The notes under the pieces were generated by a model, which was given only the letters and a program-made list of their open reading frames with translations, was not told the DNA's origin and ran no database searches. The translations under genes were made by a program, and so were the position numbers. 64,000 nucleotides of DNA from Leptospira venezuelensis (GTDB lineage: Bacteria; Spirochaetota; Leptospiria; Leptospirales; Leptospiraceae), in contig NZ_NETS01000008.1 in assembly GCF_002150035.1 (NCBI RefSeq), positions 496,001 to 560,000 on the forward strand, read 5' to 3'. Positions 15,845 through 24,335 of the stretch are shown here, in pieces (position 1 is the stretch's first letter; each line of letters begins with the position of its first letter).

Positions 15845-16157
15845 TCTTTTTTACAAGGGTATAATTCAACTCCGCCCCTCTGTGCTTAACTATTTCTATA
15901 GCTATCTTAATAATATTCTTTTCAGTAACATATCTAGCCATATAGGAAACCGATTTACTTATTAAGTAATGATTATTCGGATTTTCTCTTCCCTTCTTCT
16001 TATAAGGATCTCGCATCTCAATATCTGAATTTAAGAAATCCAAAGTCCGACCAGTTAATGCGCATTTCCAGCCTTGAATTTTCAACATTTTCTTTAAATC
16101 TTCCCTAGTGAATTTAAACTCGCTCTTTTTCTTTCTCTCTTCCTTTAAGTATGTCAT
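15819..16157 (-). CDS. Small HNH-like protein
   Basis: A 112-aa protein. Residues 24-80 (MLKIQGWKCALTGRTLDF, then EMRDPYKKKGRENPNN and LISKSVSYMARY) follow the layout of small HNH endonucleases: a GWKCALTG first strand, a central D-x-x-x-x-x-KG-x-x-N segment, and a final helix with the usual vN-x-mK look. The catalytic His of the DH pair is not present (RDP here), as in HNH relatives with a DRID core. Nuclease activity is therefore uncertain. A strong GGAGGAGAG ribosome binding site lies inside the transposase gene, which it overlaps by 44 nt. Confidence 0.5.
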   Translation of the reverse strand: MTYLKEERKKKSEFKFTREDLKKMLKIQGWKCALTGRTLDFLNSDIEMRDPYKKKGRENPNNHYLISKSVSYMARYVTEKNIIKIAIEIVKHRGAELNYTLVKKNGPKKRNS

Positions 16158-18060
16158 TTCTCTCCTCCAGATACTTGATTCGCTCTTTCATCGTATAACC
16201 GTATTTACTTCTACCACCAGTATTCCTTTCTCTTACTAAAACTTCTATTTTATCAAGACTTCCGACTCCCTCTAAGAATTGATCCCGATTGAAGGTATAA
16301 AGAATGTCTGGCAAATCAGGAATAAGCTTCTCTACATAGTATTGAATAGCCTCGTTTTCTTTATTTTTAACCTGAGTAACTTTAGCGATACCCAACTGTG
16401 CCCAACGTCTGGTGATTCGTAATAAAGGAGCTTGAGAAGTGGTTCCTGCTAATTCATAGCTTTTCTGGTGAATAGGAGAATCTAAACTAATTCCCTTCCA
16501 GAGCATATAAGCTACTGAGTTATAGTATTTCTCCTTTCTCTTCCGAAACTTGGGACCTGATTCCATGAAATCAAGATAGTCCAAATGAGCTTGGTGTATT
16601 AAATAATTCTTATTTGCCTCAAATAGATTTTTAAACTGCTTATCTATCTTCTTCCTGGTTTTACTTTTATCTCTATGAATTCTACTTTCAGGAGAAGGAA
16701 GCTTATAAATGAGGTCTTTACGATGTTTAAGTAGATTTTTAGATCTGAGGGGGATTCTACAGGAATTTCTAGAAAATCTATATCTATCCCCTACATTCCC
16801 CAATTTGGCTACCTTTTTACTAGTAAGACAATCAAAGCCATAGACTTTAATACCTTTAAGAGCAGCATATTCATTCAGATATAAAATAGAGTTTTGAGGT
16901 TGAATATAAGAGTAACTAGCTATGAAGGAATATTTCAAACTCCTTTGTACGGCTTCTGCAACTTGATTGTTTACGGAATCCTTGGACCATCTATTTCTAG
17001 CCCAAACATTTCTTTTATTATCAACAGCCCTAGCTGAGTGGTTTATACTTTTTGAATTCGGGAAATATCTTTCTAAGTAAGGAAAACCACTATCACTAAA
17101 AATCGCTGTCTCCTTAGGTAAATAATCAAAGAAAGGTAATATAGTTTTACCTTGTTGATCTGGAACAGAGTTAAAGATTACTGCACCACCCTTTAGAGCC
17201 TGTGTCAAAATCAAAGAGCCTATTTGATATTTCCCCTTAGCTTCTGCTACTGAATCAGAAAGATATATACTTGAAGTCTGCCCTGAATGCTTGAACCTTT
17301 TACGAAAACCATTAGCTCTTTGAGAAGCAGAGAATAAAGCTAAAGTATCTGTGTGTAATACTGGTTTATCTTTTATAAAAGGTCCTAAATCGCCTGTTTC
17401 TGGCAGAATTTTACCTTTCCAAGCCTTCTTAATCTCTTTAACCATTTCTCCTTTAATAGAAGGAATAAGATCACTTAAGAATATCTGTAATCTTCTCTTT
17501 AGAAGCAAACTAGTATTCTTTGATACCCCTAACCTCCTTTGTATCTCTGAAGAAGATAAACCTAATGGAGATCTATATAATGCTTCTATAAATATATAGG
17601 AAAAGGTCCATAATGGAATCTTTAAGTGTTCTAAAGGTGTATTTTTAGTTAAAGATACCTGACAGTTACATTGGGAGCATCTAAGTACATTTTCTCTAGT
17701 AGAAACACCTTTAGTTAGAGGAATTTTACAAGTAGGACATTGTTTAGGATAACATTTAGTTAGGAGGTTTCTAGTAAGTTCAGTGTAATAGGTAAGATTT
17801 AGATTAGGAAAGCGATTGTTGAAGTGGTCTTTAGCAGTAAGAGGTTTTTCTCTAGTGGGTTTACTAGTTGGTAGGTGGTGACGGCGGGGTAATTCTGTGT
17901 TTCTTGGAACACTGGGCAAAACTTCGGAACCGAGAACTTTCCATAGGAAGGGTGAGGTTTCGAATGTTTGTGAGTTTTGCCCGTTGTGGAAAGAAGACTC
18001 AGAATCATTTGGTCGGAACAATCGTGATCCACTCAATGAACTTAGTTTTAAAAAACTCAT
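16114..18060 (-). CDS. IS1595/ISXO2-like DDE transposase with long C-terminal extension
   Basis: Up to 648 aa, about twice the length of an ordinary IS1595 transposase. A zinc ribbon (CPTC 108-111, CSQC 128-131) leads into the characteristic NTPLEHLKIPLWTF segment and an HTH-like helix (SEIQRRLGVSKNTS). The DDE core has Asp238 (LHTDTLAL), Asp323 (FSDSGF, followed by SINHSARAV), and Glu369 in NNQVAEAVQRSLK, where the Glu-to-Lys spacing matches the family's N-x-I-E...LK signature. Residues about 450-648 are extra; 530-590 look like a winged-helix domain. No in-frame ATG exists after Met1, and Met1 lies inside the chromosomal neighbour, so the true start (ATG 18060, or TTG at residue 14 or 48) is unsettled. 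It is the first of three overlapping genes. Confidence 0.8.
   Translation of the reverse strand: MSFLKLSSLSGSRLFRPNDSESSFHNGQNSQTFETSPFLWKVLGSEVLPSVPRNTELPRRHHLPTSKPTREKPLTAKDHFNNRFPNLNLTYYTELTRNLLTKCYPKQCPTCKIPLTKGVSTRENVLRCSQCNCQVSLTKNTPLEHLKIPLWTFSYIFIEALYRSPLGLSSSEIQRRLGVSKNTSLLLKRRLQIFLSDLIPSIKGEMVKEIKKAWKGKILPETGDLGPFIKDKPVLHTDTLALFSASQRANGFRKRFKHSGQTSSIYLSDSVAEAKGKYQIGSLILTQALKGGAVIFNSVPDQQGKTILPFFDYLPKETAIFSDSGFPYLERYFPNSKSINHSARAVDNKRNVWARNRWSKDSVNNQVAEAVQRSLKYSFIASYSYIQPQNSILYLNEYAALKGIKVYGFDCLTSKKVAKLGNVGDRYRFSRNSCRIPLRSKNLLKHRKDLIYKLPSPESRIHRDKSKTRKKIDKQFKNLFEANKNYLIHQAHLDYLDFMESGPKFRKRKEKYYNSVAYMLWKGISLDSPIHQKSYELAGTTSQAPLLRITRRWAQLGIAKVTQVKNKENEAIQYYVEKLIPDLPDILYTFNRDQFLEGVGSLDKIEVLVRERNTGGRSKYGYTMKERIKYLEERNDILKGREKEKERV
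17914..17982. repeat. Inverted repeat at the element/chromosome edge
   Basis: GGGCAAAACT (17914-17923) and its reverse complement (17973-17982) face each other across 49 bp within the first codons of the transposase frame, just past the stop of the chromosomal membrane-protein gene. A CTTTCCA / TGGAAAG pair (17937-17943, 17987-17993) overlaps it. The location suits a transposon terminal or attachment site, but the opposite end of the element is outside the window. Confidence 0.45.
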
Positions 18061-18466
18061 CGATTTGCCCTGTGAACTGGTGATAAATCAAAAAGAAAAT
18101 CCAGTAAGCCAAAGTCGCCGCAACTAGAGTTCTCGCAGTCATATTTGCTAAAAGTGGAGAAGCAGTATAATACATACGAATCACTGCGATTGGCCAGAGG
18201 AATAATAGGAAAAAGTAAATCGCTCTCGGAATTCCATAGAGCCAGCTTAAGATCTCGGAAGGATAAGATTTAGATAATCTTTCGTAAGCTTCTTTTAACT
18301 CGGGAAAGAATTGGAAGAAATAGAATACAAAAACGAAAAATGTAGCGATCTTCCAAATGATTTCTATGTCGTTTCGGATCAGCACCAAAGTCAAACCAAC
18401 GAACCAAATCAAAAAAATTGGAAATACGATCTGCTGTAATAAGGAACCTGACTGGGCGAGAAACAT
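18005..18466 (-). CDS. Small integral membrane protein
   Basis: A 153-aa protein with four hydrophobic helices (about residues 10-30, 36-56, 80-105, 115-140) and short charged loops; family not recognised. I use the ATG at 18466, which overlaps the pdxA stop as TGATG and implies coupled translation; a TTG one codon earlier is less likely. Its last 56 bp also encode the start of the transposase frame, so the element may have inserted into, or just beyond, its 3' end and left the gene intact. Confidence 0.7.
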   Translation of the reverse strand: MFLAQSGSLLQQIVFPIFLIWFVGLTLVLIRNDIEIIWKIATFFVFVFYFFQFFPELKEAYERLSKSYPSEILSWLYGIPRAIYFFLLFLWPIAVIRMYYTASPLLANMTARTLVAATLAYWIFFLIYHQFTGQIDEFFKTKFIEWITIVPTK

Positions 18467-19440
18467 CAATTAGATCTCCTAAGATCATTTTCGGCAGAAA
18501 CTTGGCCTGACACCCACTCTAAACATTGCAGAAAACTCTCCGGATCTGCTTTTCCGAGACCTGCAATATCAAAAGCAGTCCCATGATCCGGAGAAACCCG
18601 GATAAAATCCAGTCCCAAAGTTACATTCACTCCAAATTTTCCCTCCCACATCTTGAATGGGATAAGCCCTTGGTCATGATAACATGCCAAAAACAGAGAA
18701 TATTTTGCCCTGGAAGTTTCGCTAAACGCCCCGTCTGCGGAGATTGGATCCGTAACATCCAATCCGGCCTTTCTCATCTTAGAAATCATTGGCATTAGTA
18801 TCTTCTTCTCTTCGTCCCCAACCTTTCCACCTTCTCCCGCATGAGGATTTAGGCCTAAGAATGCAATTTTTCCCTTAGAGATAGGAGCGGAACGAATGGC
18901 GGAAATGAAACTAGATAGGTGGATTTTTTTTAAATAAGAAGGTACCTTCTTTAATGGAACATGAGTGGTTAAAGGAAGAACATTCAGTTCTTTTCCCGCC
19001 ATAAGCATATAAGTTTTTTTCTTATACACTTCTGCTAAATATTCCGTATGACCTGTGAATTTTTTCACTCCAGATTTGATCACCCATTCTTTACTTAATG
19101 GAAGTGTAATCAAGTTACCGCCGATTTTTTTTTGGATGCGGACCGCTTCTTCTAAACTTGCAAACGCAGCTTTTCCGGATATCGGGCCAGGTTTACCAAT
19201 TACTAAAGAGTTTTGTTCAGAAGGGGAAAGTGAATTTATTCTCCAAAGATAAAGTCCGGGAGAAGTGAGTGAAAATGGATCTTTGATTTCCTGCCAACCA
19301 GGATAAGAAAGAGAAGAATTAGAACTAATAAGTAGGATTTGTCTTTGTTGGGAGAAGGTGTTTATCTTCTCCCTAGAAATTTGAAGAATTTCCGGCCCGA
19401 TTCCACAAGGATCTCCCTCTGTGATAAGGATGGGAATCAA
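18466..19440 (-). CDS. pdxA: 4-hydroxythreonine-4-phosphate dehydrogenase
   Basis: PdxA oxidises 4-phosphohydroxy-L-threonine in the DXP-dependent pyridoxal phosphate pathway; cytoplasmic homodimer with a divalent metal. The 324-aa length is normal. The start ITEGDPCGIGPEI is the family signature. The metal-binding histidines are visible as His160 (LTTHVPL), His200 (LNPHAGEGG) and His255 (YHDQGLIPFK), and TGHTEYL (His131-Thr132) is the substrate site. RVSPDHGTAFDIAG closes the C-terminal part. It is coupled to the downstream membrane-protein gene and follows the bactofilin gene by 18 nt. Confidence 0.95.
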   Translation of the reverse strand: MIPILITEGDPCGIGPEILQISREKINTFSQQRQILLISSNSSLSYPGWQEIKDPFSLTSPGLYLWRINSLSPSEQNSLVIGKPGPISGKAAFASLEEAVRIQKKIGGNLITLPLSKEWVIKSGVKKFTGHTEYLAEVYKKKTYMLMAGKELNVLPLTTHVPLKKVPSYLKKIHLSSFISAIRSAPISKGKIAFLGLNPHAGEGGKVGDEEKKILMPMISKMRKAGLDVTDPISADGAFSETSRAKYSLFLACYHDQGLIPFKMWEGKFGVNVTLGLDFIRVSPDHGTAFDIAGLGKADPESFLQCLEWVSGQVSAENDLRRSN

Positions 19441-19458
19441 GGCCTATAACCAGGAAGA

Positions 19459-19902
19459 TTAAGCTTCCTTAGCTGCTGTTTGTTTACCAAAAAGTCTTTC
19501 TAATGTCAAAGAGTCCTTAGCATATTCCAATTCGATATGATCTTTATTGGAATGTTTCAGGTCGCTGGAAATGATACAACGTCCTTCGAGTACCACTCCG
19601 TTTTGGATGATCAATTCAGGTGTGCGGATATCTCCCAAAATTCTGGAGGTAGGAAGAAGCATCACTCTGTTACGAGCAGTAATATTTCCAATTACGATAC
19701 CTTCTACAATTACGCTGGCAGCAGTGATGTTTGTGCGAACTTTACCGGAAGCTCCGATATACAATTGTTCCGCTTGGAGAGATTTTCCTTCGAACTTTCC
19801 ATCAATCTTTAAGGATCCATTGATGAAGAATTTTCCGTTAAAGTAGGAATTTTCGCCGATTGTGGAGTTTGTAACTTCGGAGGAGTTCTTAACAAGTGCC
19901 AT
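19459..19902 (-). CDS. Bactofilin (polymer-forming cytoskeletal protein)
   Basis: A 147-aa protein with the bactofilin core (residues about 14-115): a right-handed beta-helix made of short repeats with alternating hydrophobic and Gly positions, such as FINGSLKIDGKFEG, LYIGASGKVRT, SVIVEGIVIGNI and GDIRTPELIIQNG. Bactofilins polymerise without nucleotide into filaments under the membrane and organise cell-wall synthesis and shape; in Leptospira they have been linked to helical shape. The short flanks are charged and disordered, as usual. It is located directly before pdxA, probably in the same transcript. Confidence 0.92.
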   Translation of the reverse strand: MALVKNSSEVTNSTIGENSYFNGKFFINGSLKIDGKFEGKSLQAEQLYIGASGKVRTNITAASVIVEGIVIGNITARNRVMLLPTSRILGDIRTPELIIQNGVVLEGRCIISSDLKHSNKDHIELEYAKDSLTLERLFGKQTAAKEA

Positions 19903-20067
19903 GAATATAAAATCCTATTTGCGAAAGACCGCAGGTTTTCGGTTTATACACTAATAAACCGGACCCGCCCCTTCCGAAAAGGAATTTTTTAAGCTGGGAG
20001 CTATTTTTGCGGTTTCTCTCTCATCCCCGTCCGGACAGCAATTATCGAAGGAGAAAATTCTAATTTT

Positions 20068-20529
20068 TTAAAGATCCAGACTCATTCGGATCATATCCCG
20101 GCAGTGGATTCCATTCTCATAGATCGGTTCCGGATAATTTTTGGTAAAAAAATCGAAATCAATCCCAGTGATTCTAAACCCGCATTTTTGATATAAACCC
20201 AACTGGCCAATCCCGGCATTGCCCGTCCCTATTTCAAGGGTATGAAAACCGTCTTCTCTTGCCTGGGAAATCGCATGAAGCACCAATTTTTTTCCAAATC
20301 CCTTGCCCTGCTCTCCTTCTTTCACTGCTACATTAATGATCTCGGAAGTTCCAGGACGAGTCGTCAAAAGTACATAAACTCCTAAAATTTCCGAATTTCC
20401 AGACTCCAGTACATAGCAGTTAGCTCTATCCCAGTATGACCGTATTATTTTTTCATTCGGGTCCGCGAGAAGTAGAAGATCCATAGGCGGAGTTTCATTA
20501 GAAGAAAGTTTTCTGATCGTAAAGGCCAT
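20068..20529 (-). CDS. GNAT family N-acetyltransferase
   Basis: A 153-aa acetyltransferase of the GCN5-related type. The acetyl-CoA binding motif A is seen as INVAVKEGEQGKGFGKKLVLHAI (the Q/R-x-x-G-x-G/A signature QGKGFG), followed by the motif B region GLYQKCGFRITG. The substrate is not predictable. It stands 47 nt downstream of the coiled-coil protein gene and probably shares its transcript. Confidence 0.88.
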   Translation of the reverse strand: MAFTIRKLSSNETPPMDLLLLADPNEKIIRSYWDRANCYVLESGNSEILGVYVLLTTRPGTSEIINVAVKEGEQGKGFGKKLVLHAISQAREDGFHTLEIGTGNAGIGQLGLYQKCGFRITGIDFDFFTKNYPEPIYENGIHCRDMIRMSLDL

Positions 20530-20575
20530 GAGTAAGGTTGATGAACTTATTTTTGCAGACTGAAAAATTCAGATC

Positions 20576-21346
20576 TTAATGTTTGATATTCGGAACATTA
20601 ATCCGATCCAAAACTTCTGCGGTGAATTCTCTGAATTCATCCAAGGCATCTGGAATAGACTTACCTTCCAACTCAGTTGCCTTCTCGAAACGAGAATTAA
20701 AAGTGATCTTGTCTTCTATGTTCATGATCACTCCCCCGCCCGCTTTAAATTCTCCCAAAACCTTGGAGAGAAATTCATTAAACTTTTGGAACATTTCAAA
20801 AGCTTCTGCGATAAAAATACGGGTCTGTTTGTTCTTCATCCGGCTTAGCTGCTCTCTGAAATCTTGTTTTTCGGCTGCTTGGTATTCTTCAATAGTCTCC
20901 GTCAAAACCTTGATGTTTCGACGGATGTTCTCCATATGTTTGACCACACCGTCCTTCTCATTTCCATGAGAGAAGTCGAAACGAATATGAGTTTCATTTA
21001 ATATAGGAAGATATTCTCGATCCAATACATTGATCCAAGTACCGATCTGATTTACCTCGGTATCGTTAGAATTTGGAGAAATTTTCATGATCGGATACTT
21101 TGCCAAGATCCTACCTGCAGCATCCGGATTTTCACGGAACATCCGTATTTGCTCTGCCGCAGTTTCGAGATTGTCCGGAATCCCCTCGGGGGAAATTTCC
21201 CTCATCCGATTTCGATATTTGTCCAAATCCCTAGTGGCGCGATACTTCTGCTCGTCGTTTTTGGAAAGTCTGATGATCTTCTCCAATTGTTGGATCATCT
21301 TTTGATGACGTTGGAGTTCTAGGATTTGCTCTTGGGTGATGGCCAT
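20576..21346 (-). CDS. Conserved hypothetical coiled-coil protein
   Basis: A 256-aa soluble protein, almost entirely helical and highly charged. The first 60 residues (EQILELQRHQKMIQQLEKII...) and residues about 125-190 have heptad-like patterns. The central part contains a short ordered block (KISPNSNDTEVNQIGTWINVLDREYLP). No enzymatic motif. It looks like a Leptospira-type conserved hypothetical with an adaptor or structural role. It is the first gene of a leftward group with the acetyltransferase. Confidence 0.65.
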   Translation of the reverse strand: MAITQEQILELQRHQKMIQQLEKIIRLSKNDEQKYRATRDLDKYRNRMREISPEGIPDNLETAAEQIRMFRENPDAAGRILAKYPIMKISPNSNDTEVNQIGTWINVLDREYLPILNETHIRFDFSHGNEKDGVVKHMENIRRNIKVLTETIEEYQAAEKQDFREQLSRMKNKQTRIFIAEAFEMFQKFNEFLSKVLGEFKAGGGVIMNIEDKITFNSRFEKATELEGKSIPDALDEFREFTAEVLDRINVPNIKH

Positions 21347-21494
21347 AGGGTCTTAGGTCAGATTTTAAAAGGAGTACCGTTCTAAGGCAAGGAAATTCTC
21401 CCTTGGATTTTTGGGTTAATTGTAGGAATTTCCAGAATTAAAGAAGAATTTTATATGTGATAGAGTTCACCCAACTTCACTAAATGATACATTT

Positions 21495-21522
21495 AATTCG
21501 TATCCCGTACTGGATACGAATT
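21495..21522. repeat. Perfect 11-bp inverted repeat in divergent intergenic region
   Basis: AATTCGTATCC (21495-21505) and GGATACGAATT (21512-21522) with a 6-nt loop CGTACT. It lies between the divergent coiled-coil protein gene and the SBBP lipoprotein gene. There is no T-run on either side, so an operator is more likely than a terminator. Confidence 0.5.
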
Positions 21523-21629
21523 TATAGAGCCAAGCTCATATCAGAGTATTCAGAAACGTTAGACTGCATTTACAAAATGAGTGGTAATCTGTCCGAATTT
21601 TAAAATCTTTGAATAAACTAAATATATCT

Positions 21630-23000
21630 ATGAAAACTTTTAGAATTTATACCCTTTGTTTCCTATTAATCTTTTTTATGAGTTCTTGTGGGCCATCACA
21701 AGGAACAAATCCATTATCTCTTTTGGCCTTACTCTCCCTACCAGAAAACAATGGAAATGTGGACGATGGAGAACTGCATGAATCTGATTGTATGTACAAT
21801 TATGATAATATAGGTCGAAAGAATACAAGTACTACTGCTATCTTCAAAGATTCTCAAGGGGCAATTTACGTAGCAGGAAACACACAAGAAAATCTAGGAG
21901 GAAAAAATCCGCAGAATACCCAAACCCCATATGTCTTAAAATATCCAAACATTAGTAGTTGTAGGGAATGGGTCCAAACTTTCGTGGACACATTGGGTTA
22001 CGGTCAAATAACAAGTGCCGCAATTGATTCAAATGCGAACATTTATATATTAGGAACTTCCGCAAGCGCAACAATCGGTGCAGAAACATGTAATTCCGGA
22101 TTGTGTAACTTTCTAGCAAAATTAGATAAAGACGGAAATATTCTTTGGTCAAAATTATTAACAAGTACTTTAACCGCCCCTATATCTCAAAAATTCGCTT
22201 TAGATCCTTCCGCTAATATTTATTTGATAGGCTCTACAAGCTCTGCAGTAAACGGGCAAAACCCAAGTGGTACCGCAGATGCATTTATCATAAAATTGGA
22301 TACTGATGGAAATCTAACTTCTTCTTTCCTTTTGGGAGTGAGTGGTAAATATACACGTGGCGAAATGATTTCAGTAGATCCTAACGGAAATATCTACTTT
22401 ATGGGAAATACTAACGGTTCCTTAGGAGGACAAACTCCATATGGGAACGGAACAACTGTGTATCTAGCCAAATATAATTCCAGTCTAGCTCAAGAATGGA
22501 TACGTTATGTTGGAGTTGGGGTAAACCCTGGTAACCACAGACCCACCGGGATCACATTCGACCCAAGTGGAAATGTTTACTTCGGAGTTAATTTTAACGG
22601 TACAGGATATGTAGAGGGTAATCAGTATTTAGGTATTAATAATTCTCTTATATACAAATTTAATTCATCTGGAACCAAACAATGGTTTCATGTAGTCGGA
22701 TTTTCCGGAGGAAGTACGGAAGCCATTACACTAACTTATACTTCCTTTAACAAGATCATGGTTTTCGGAACTGCCTTCGGAACAGTTAATAATATAAGTA
22801 CTAACGGATATTTCACTACCTTCCGAGCTTTTTATGAACAGAATGGCACTTATGTGGGATTAGATCTTTTCGGTCCTCCAAATACAAATCGGTATGCTAC
22901 GTCTGTGTATTATTCTGGAACGGATCCAGTATATTACTCTTATACAGGCTCGAATTCTCCTGCGCCTGGAACACAGGGTGGATTCATGACAAGTCTTTAA
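21630..23000 (+). CDS. SBBP (beta-propeller repeat) lipoprotein
   Basis: A 456-aa lipoprotein from the ATG at 21630; a TTG seven codons upstream is also open. The signal peptide ends FFMSSCG (lipobox). The mature protein has at least five repeats of the SBBP type, each carrying a G/N-x-I/V-Y-x-x-G-T/N strand and a K-L/Y-D-x-x-G-N-x-x-W end: AIYVAGNTQ, NIYILGTSA, NIYLIGSTS, NIYFMGNTN, NVYFGVNFN. These fold as a beta-propeller. Probably outer-membrane anchored. Its 3' end overlaps the convergent gene by 4 nt. Confidence 0.85.
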   Translation: MKTFRIYTLCFLLIFFMSSCGPSQGTNPLSLLALLSLPENNGNVDDGELHESDCMYNYDNIGRKNTSTTAIFKDSQGAIYVAGNTQENLGGKNPQNTQTPYVLKYPNISSCREWVQTFVDTLGYGQITSAAIDSNANIYILGTSASATIGAETCNSGLCNFLAKLDKDGNILWSKLLTSTLTAPISQKFALDPSANIYLIGSTSSAVNGQNPSGTADAFIIKLDTDGNLTSSFLLGVSGKYTRGEMISVDPNGNIYFMGNTNGSLGGQTPYGNGTTVYLAKYNSSLAQEWIRYVGVGVNPGNHRPTGITFDPSGNVYFGVNFNGTGYVEGNQYLGINNSLIYKFNSSGTKQWFHVVGFSGGSTEAITLTYTSFNKIMVFGTAFGTVNNISTNGYFTTFRAFYEQNGTYVGLDLFGPPNTNRYATSVYYSGTDPVYYSYTGSNSPAPGTQGGFMTSL

Positions 23001-24277
23001 TTCTTTCTCTTATATCGATCCAAAACTAATCTTAAAAAATCGGACTGTGGGAATTTATGAACCAAGGATTCCATGAGTTGGACTCCTTCCTCCACAGGTC
23101 CGGTTTCTAAAAGAGAGATCGCTTTTAGGTAAACCATCTCCGGAGAATATTGGAATCTTCCTGTCAGGACCAATCTCTCTCTGAATGCCTCGAATTTTTT
23201 GTCCTTAAATTCTTGGACGGCAATCGCTCTTTGGGTTAAATAAGAACCTGGAGTTTGAGAGCGGACCGCAATCATCTCAGAATCCAATTCTCCTGCTAAA
23301 GTAGAATTCCATAGAACCAAAAGTTCGAATGGCCTGAGTGTATAGGACATCCCCTGTTCTTTTAGTATCTTATAGCGTTCGAATAAGGAATCATCACTTC
23401 CTTCCTGAATGGAATCACGTAGAGTTTCTTTCAGCTCTTCTCTTCCGTTCTTCTTTTTCTCTTCAGAAATCCATTCGAATACAAAATCTCTTGGTTTACA
23501 TTTTTTAACTAAGAAGAATCTATCCAGAATCGGATGTCTGAGAGAATATTGATCCAAGAAGAAGTCAGCTTCTGTTCTGGAAAATTCTTCTATCCTTCTA
23601 GCTATACTTGCATCTAAAACTTTTATATTCCGGATCCCTTCTTTCTTATCCTTGAAATAAAAATAAGCAAGTCCAGCCAGATCAGGTTCCTGGGAAGAGA
23701 TTACTAAGTCGAATAATTCATTCTGCTCTTCTTGATTCAGTCCTTGTTGTTTATGGCGATACGCGATTTTCTCCTTTCTTTCCAAACCTTCTTTCAGAAA
23801 ATTTTCAGATTCTGAAATCGCATCTATAAAATATAATAATCGTCTTCCTTCTTTTGCTTCTTTCAGATCTTCTCCGAAAGAATATACCAATTCCTGGTAG
23901 TCTCGAATTCTATCTTCACAAAGTAAAAATGCAGAGCATAAAAAGAATAACTCAGGGTCCCAAACCAGATTTCCTTTCAACTCATCCAATAACTCTTGGA
24001 AGAATAAGCGTAGGAGTTTTTCTTCTCTTTCAGTGATCCCATCTTCTCTGATCCAATCTAAGCGAGGAGAATGGAATACAAATCTTCCAAATAGGTCAGA
24101 TCTGAAACAATGCGCAGGCCTCAAATGTGTAAGAATACTTCCGCTATAATGATCTAAAATTTTTGTTTTTAGCCGGATTATATCCGAATCGGGTTTTCGG
24201 TCCTGTTTTTTAACTACGAAGTCCGGATGGCTTAAAGTTATTTCAGGCCATTCTGTATTTGATACCGATATATGCAT
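22997..24277 (-). CDS. Conserved hypothetical protein
   Basis: A 426-aa soluble protein, largely helical, without signal peptide or a motif I recognise. The C-terminal part (YSPEMVYLKAISLLETGPVEEGVQLMESLVHKFPQSDFLRL) reads like one or two tetratricopeptide-type hairpins, which suggests an adaptor. It is divergent from the lytic transglycosylase gene with a 58-bp gap, so the two promoters must overlap. Confidence 0.6.
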   Translation of the reverse strand: MHISVSNTEWPEITLSHPDFVVKKQDRKPDSDIIRLKTKILDHYSGSILTHLRPAHCFRSDLFGRFVFHSPRLDWIREDGITEREEKLLRLFFQELLDELKGNLVWDPELFFLCSAFLLCEDRIRDYQELVYSFGEDLKEAKEGRRLLYFIDAISESENFLKEGLERKEKIAYRHKQQGLNQEEQNELFDLVISSQEPDLAGLAYFYFKDKKEGIRNIKVLDASIARRIEEFSRTEADFFLDQYSLRHPILDRFFLVKKCKPRDFVFEWISEEKKKNGREELKETLRDSIQEGSDDSLFERYKILKEQGMSYTLRPFELLVLWNSTLAGELDSEMIAVRSQTPGSYLTQRAIAVQEFKDKKFEAFRERLVLTGRFQYSPEMVYLKAISLLETGPVEEGVQLMESLVHKFPQSDFLRLVLDRYKRKN

Positions 24278-24335
24278 AAAGACTCCTTTTTTGGAGTTGA
24301 ACCCTTTTTAAGGCAGATTAAGTGAGAAGAATCGC

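Noticed and set aside
15819..16157. Standard catalytic HNH endonuclease
   Set aside because: The His of the central D-H pair is absent, so only an HNH-like fold is claimed.
17868..18127. Two rightward open frames of 71 and 76 codons across the element edge
   Set aside because: Both are antisense to the transposase and membrane-protein genes, overlap each other, and have no protein-like features or good start sites.
18005..18466. Truncated membrane-protein gene at the element edge
   Set aside because: It has a complete set of helices, a normal stop and coupling to pdxA; nothing shows that the end is lost, though a few terminal codons may derive from the element.
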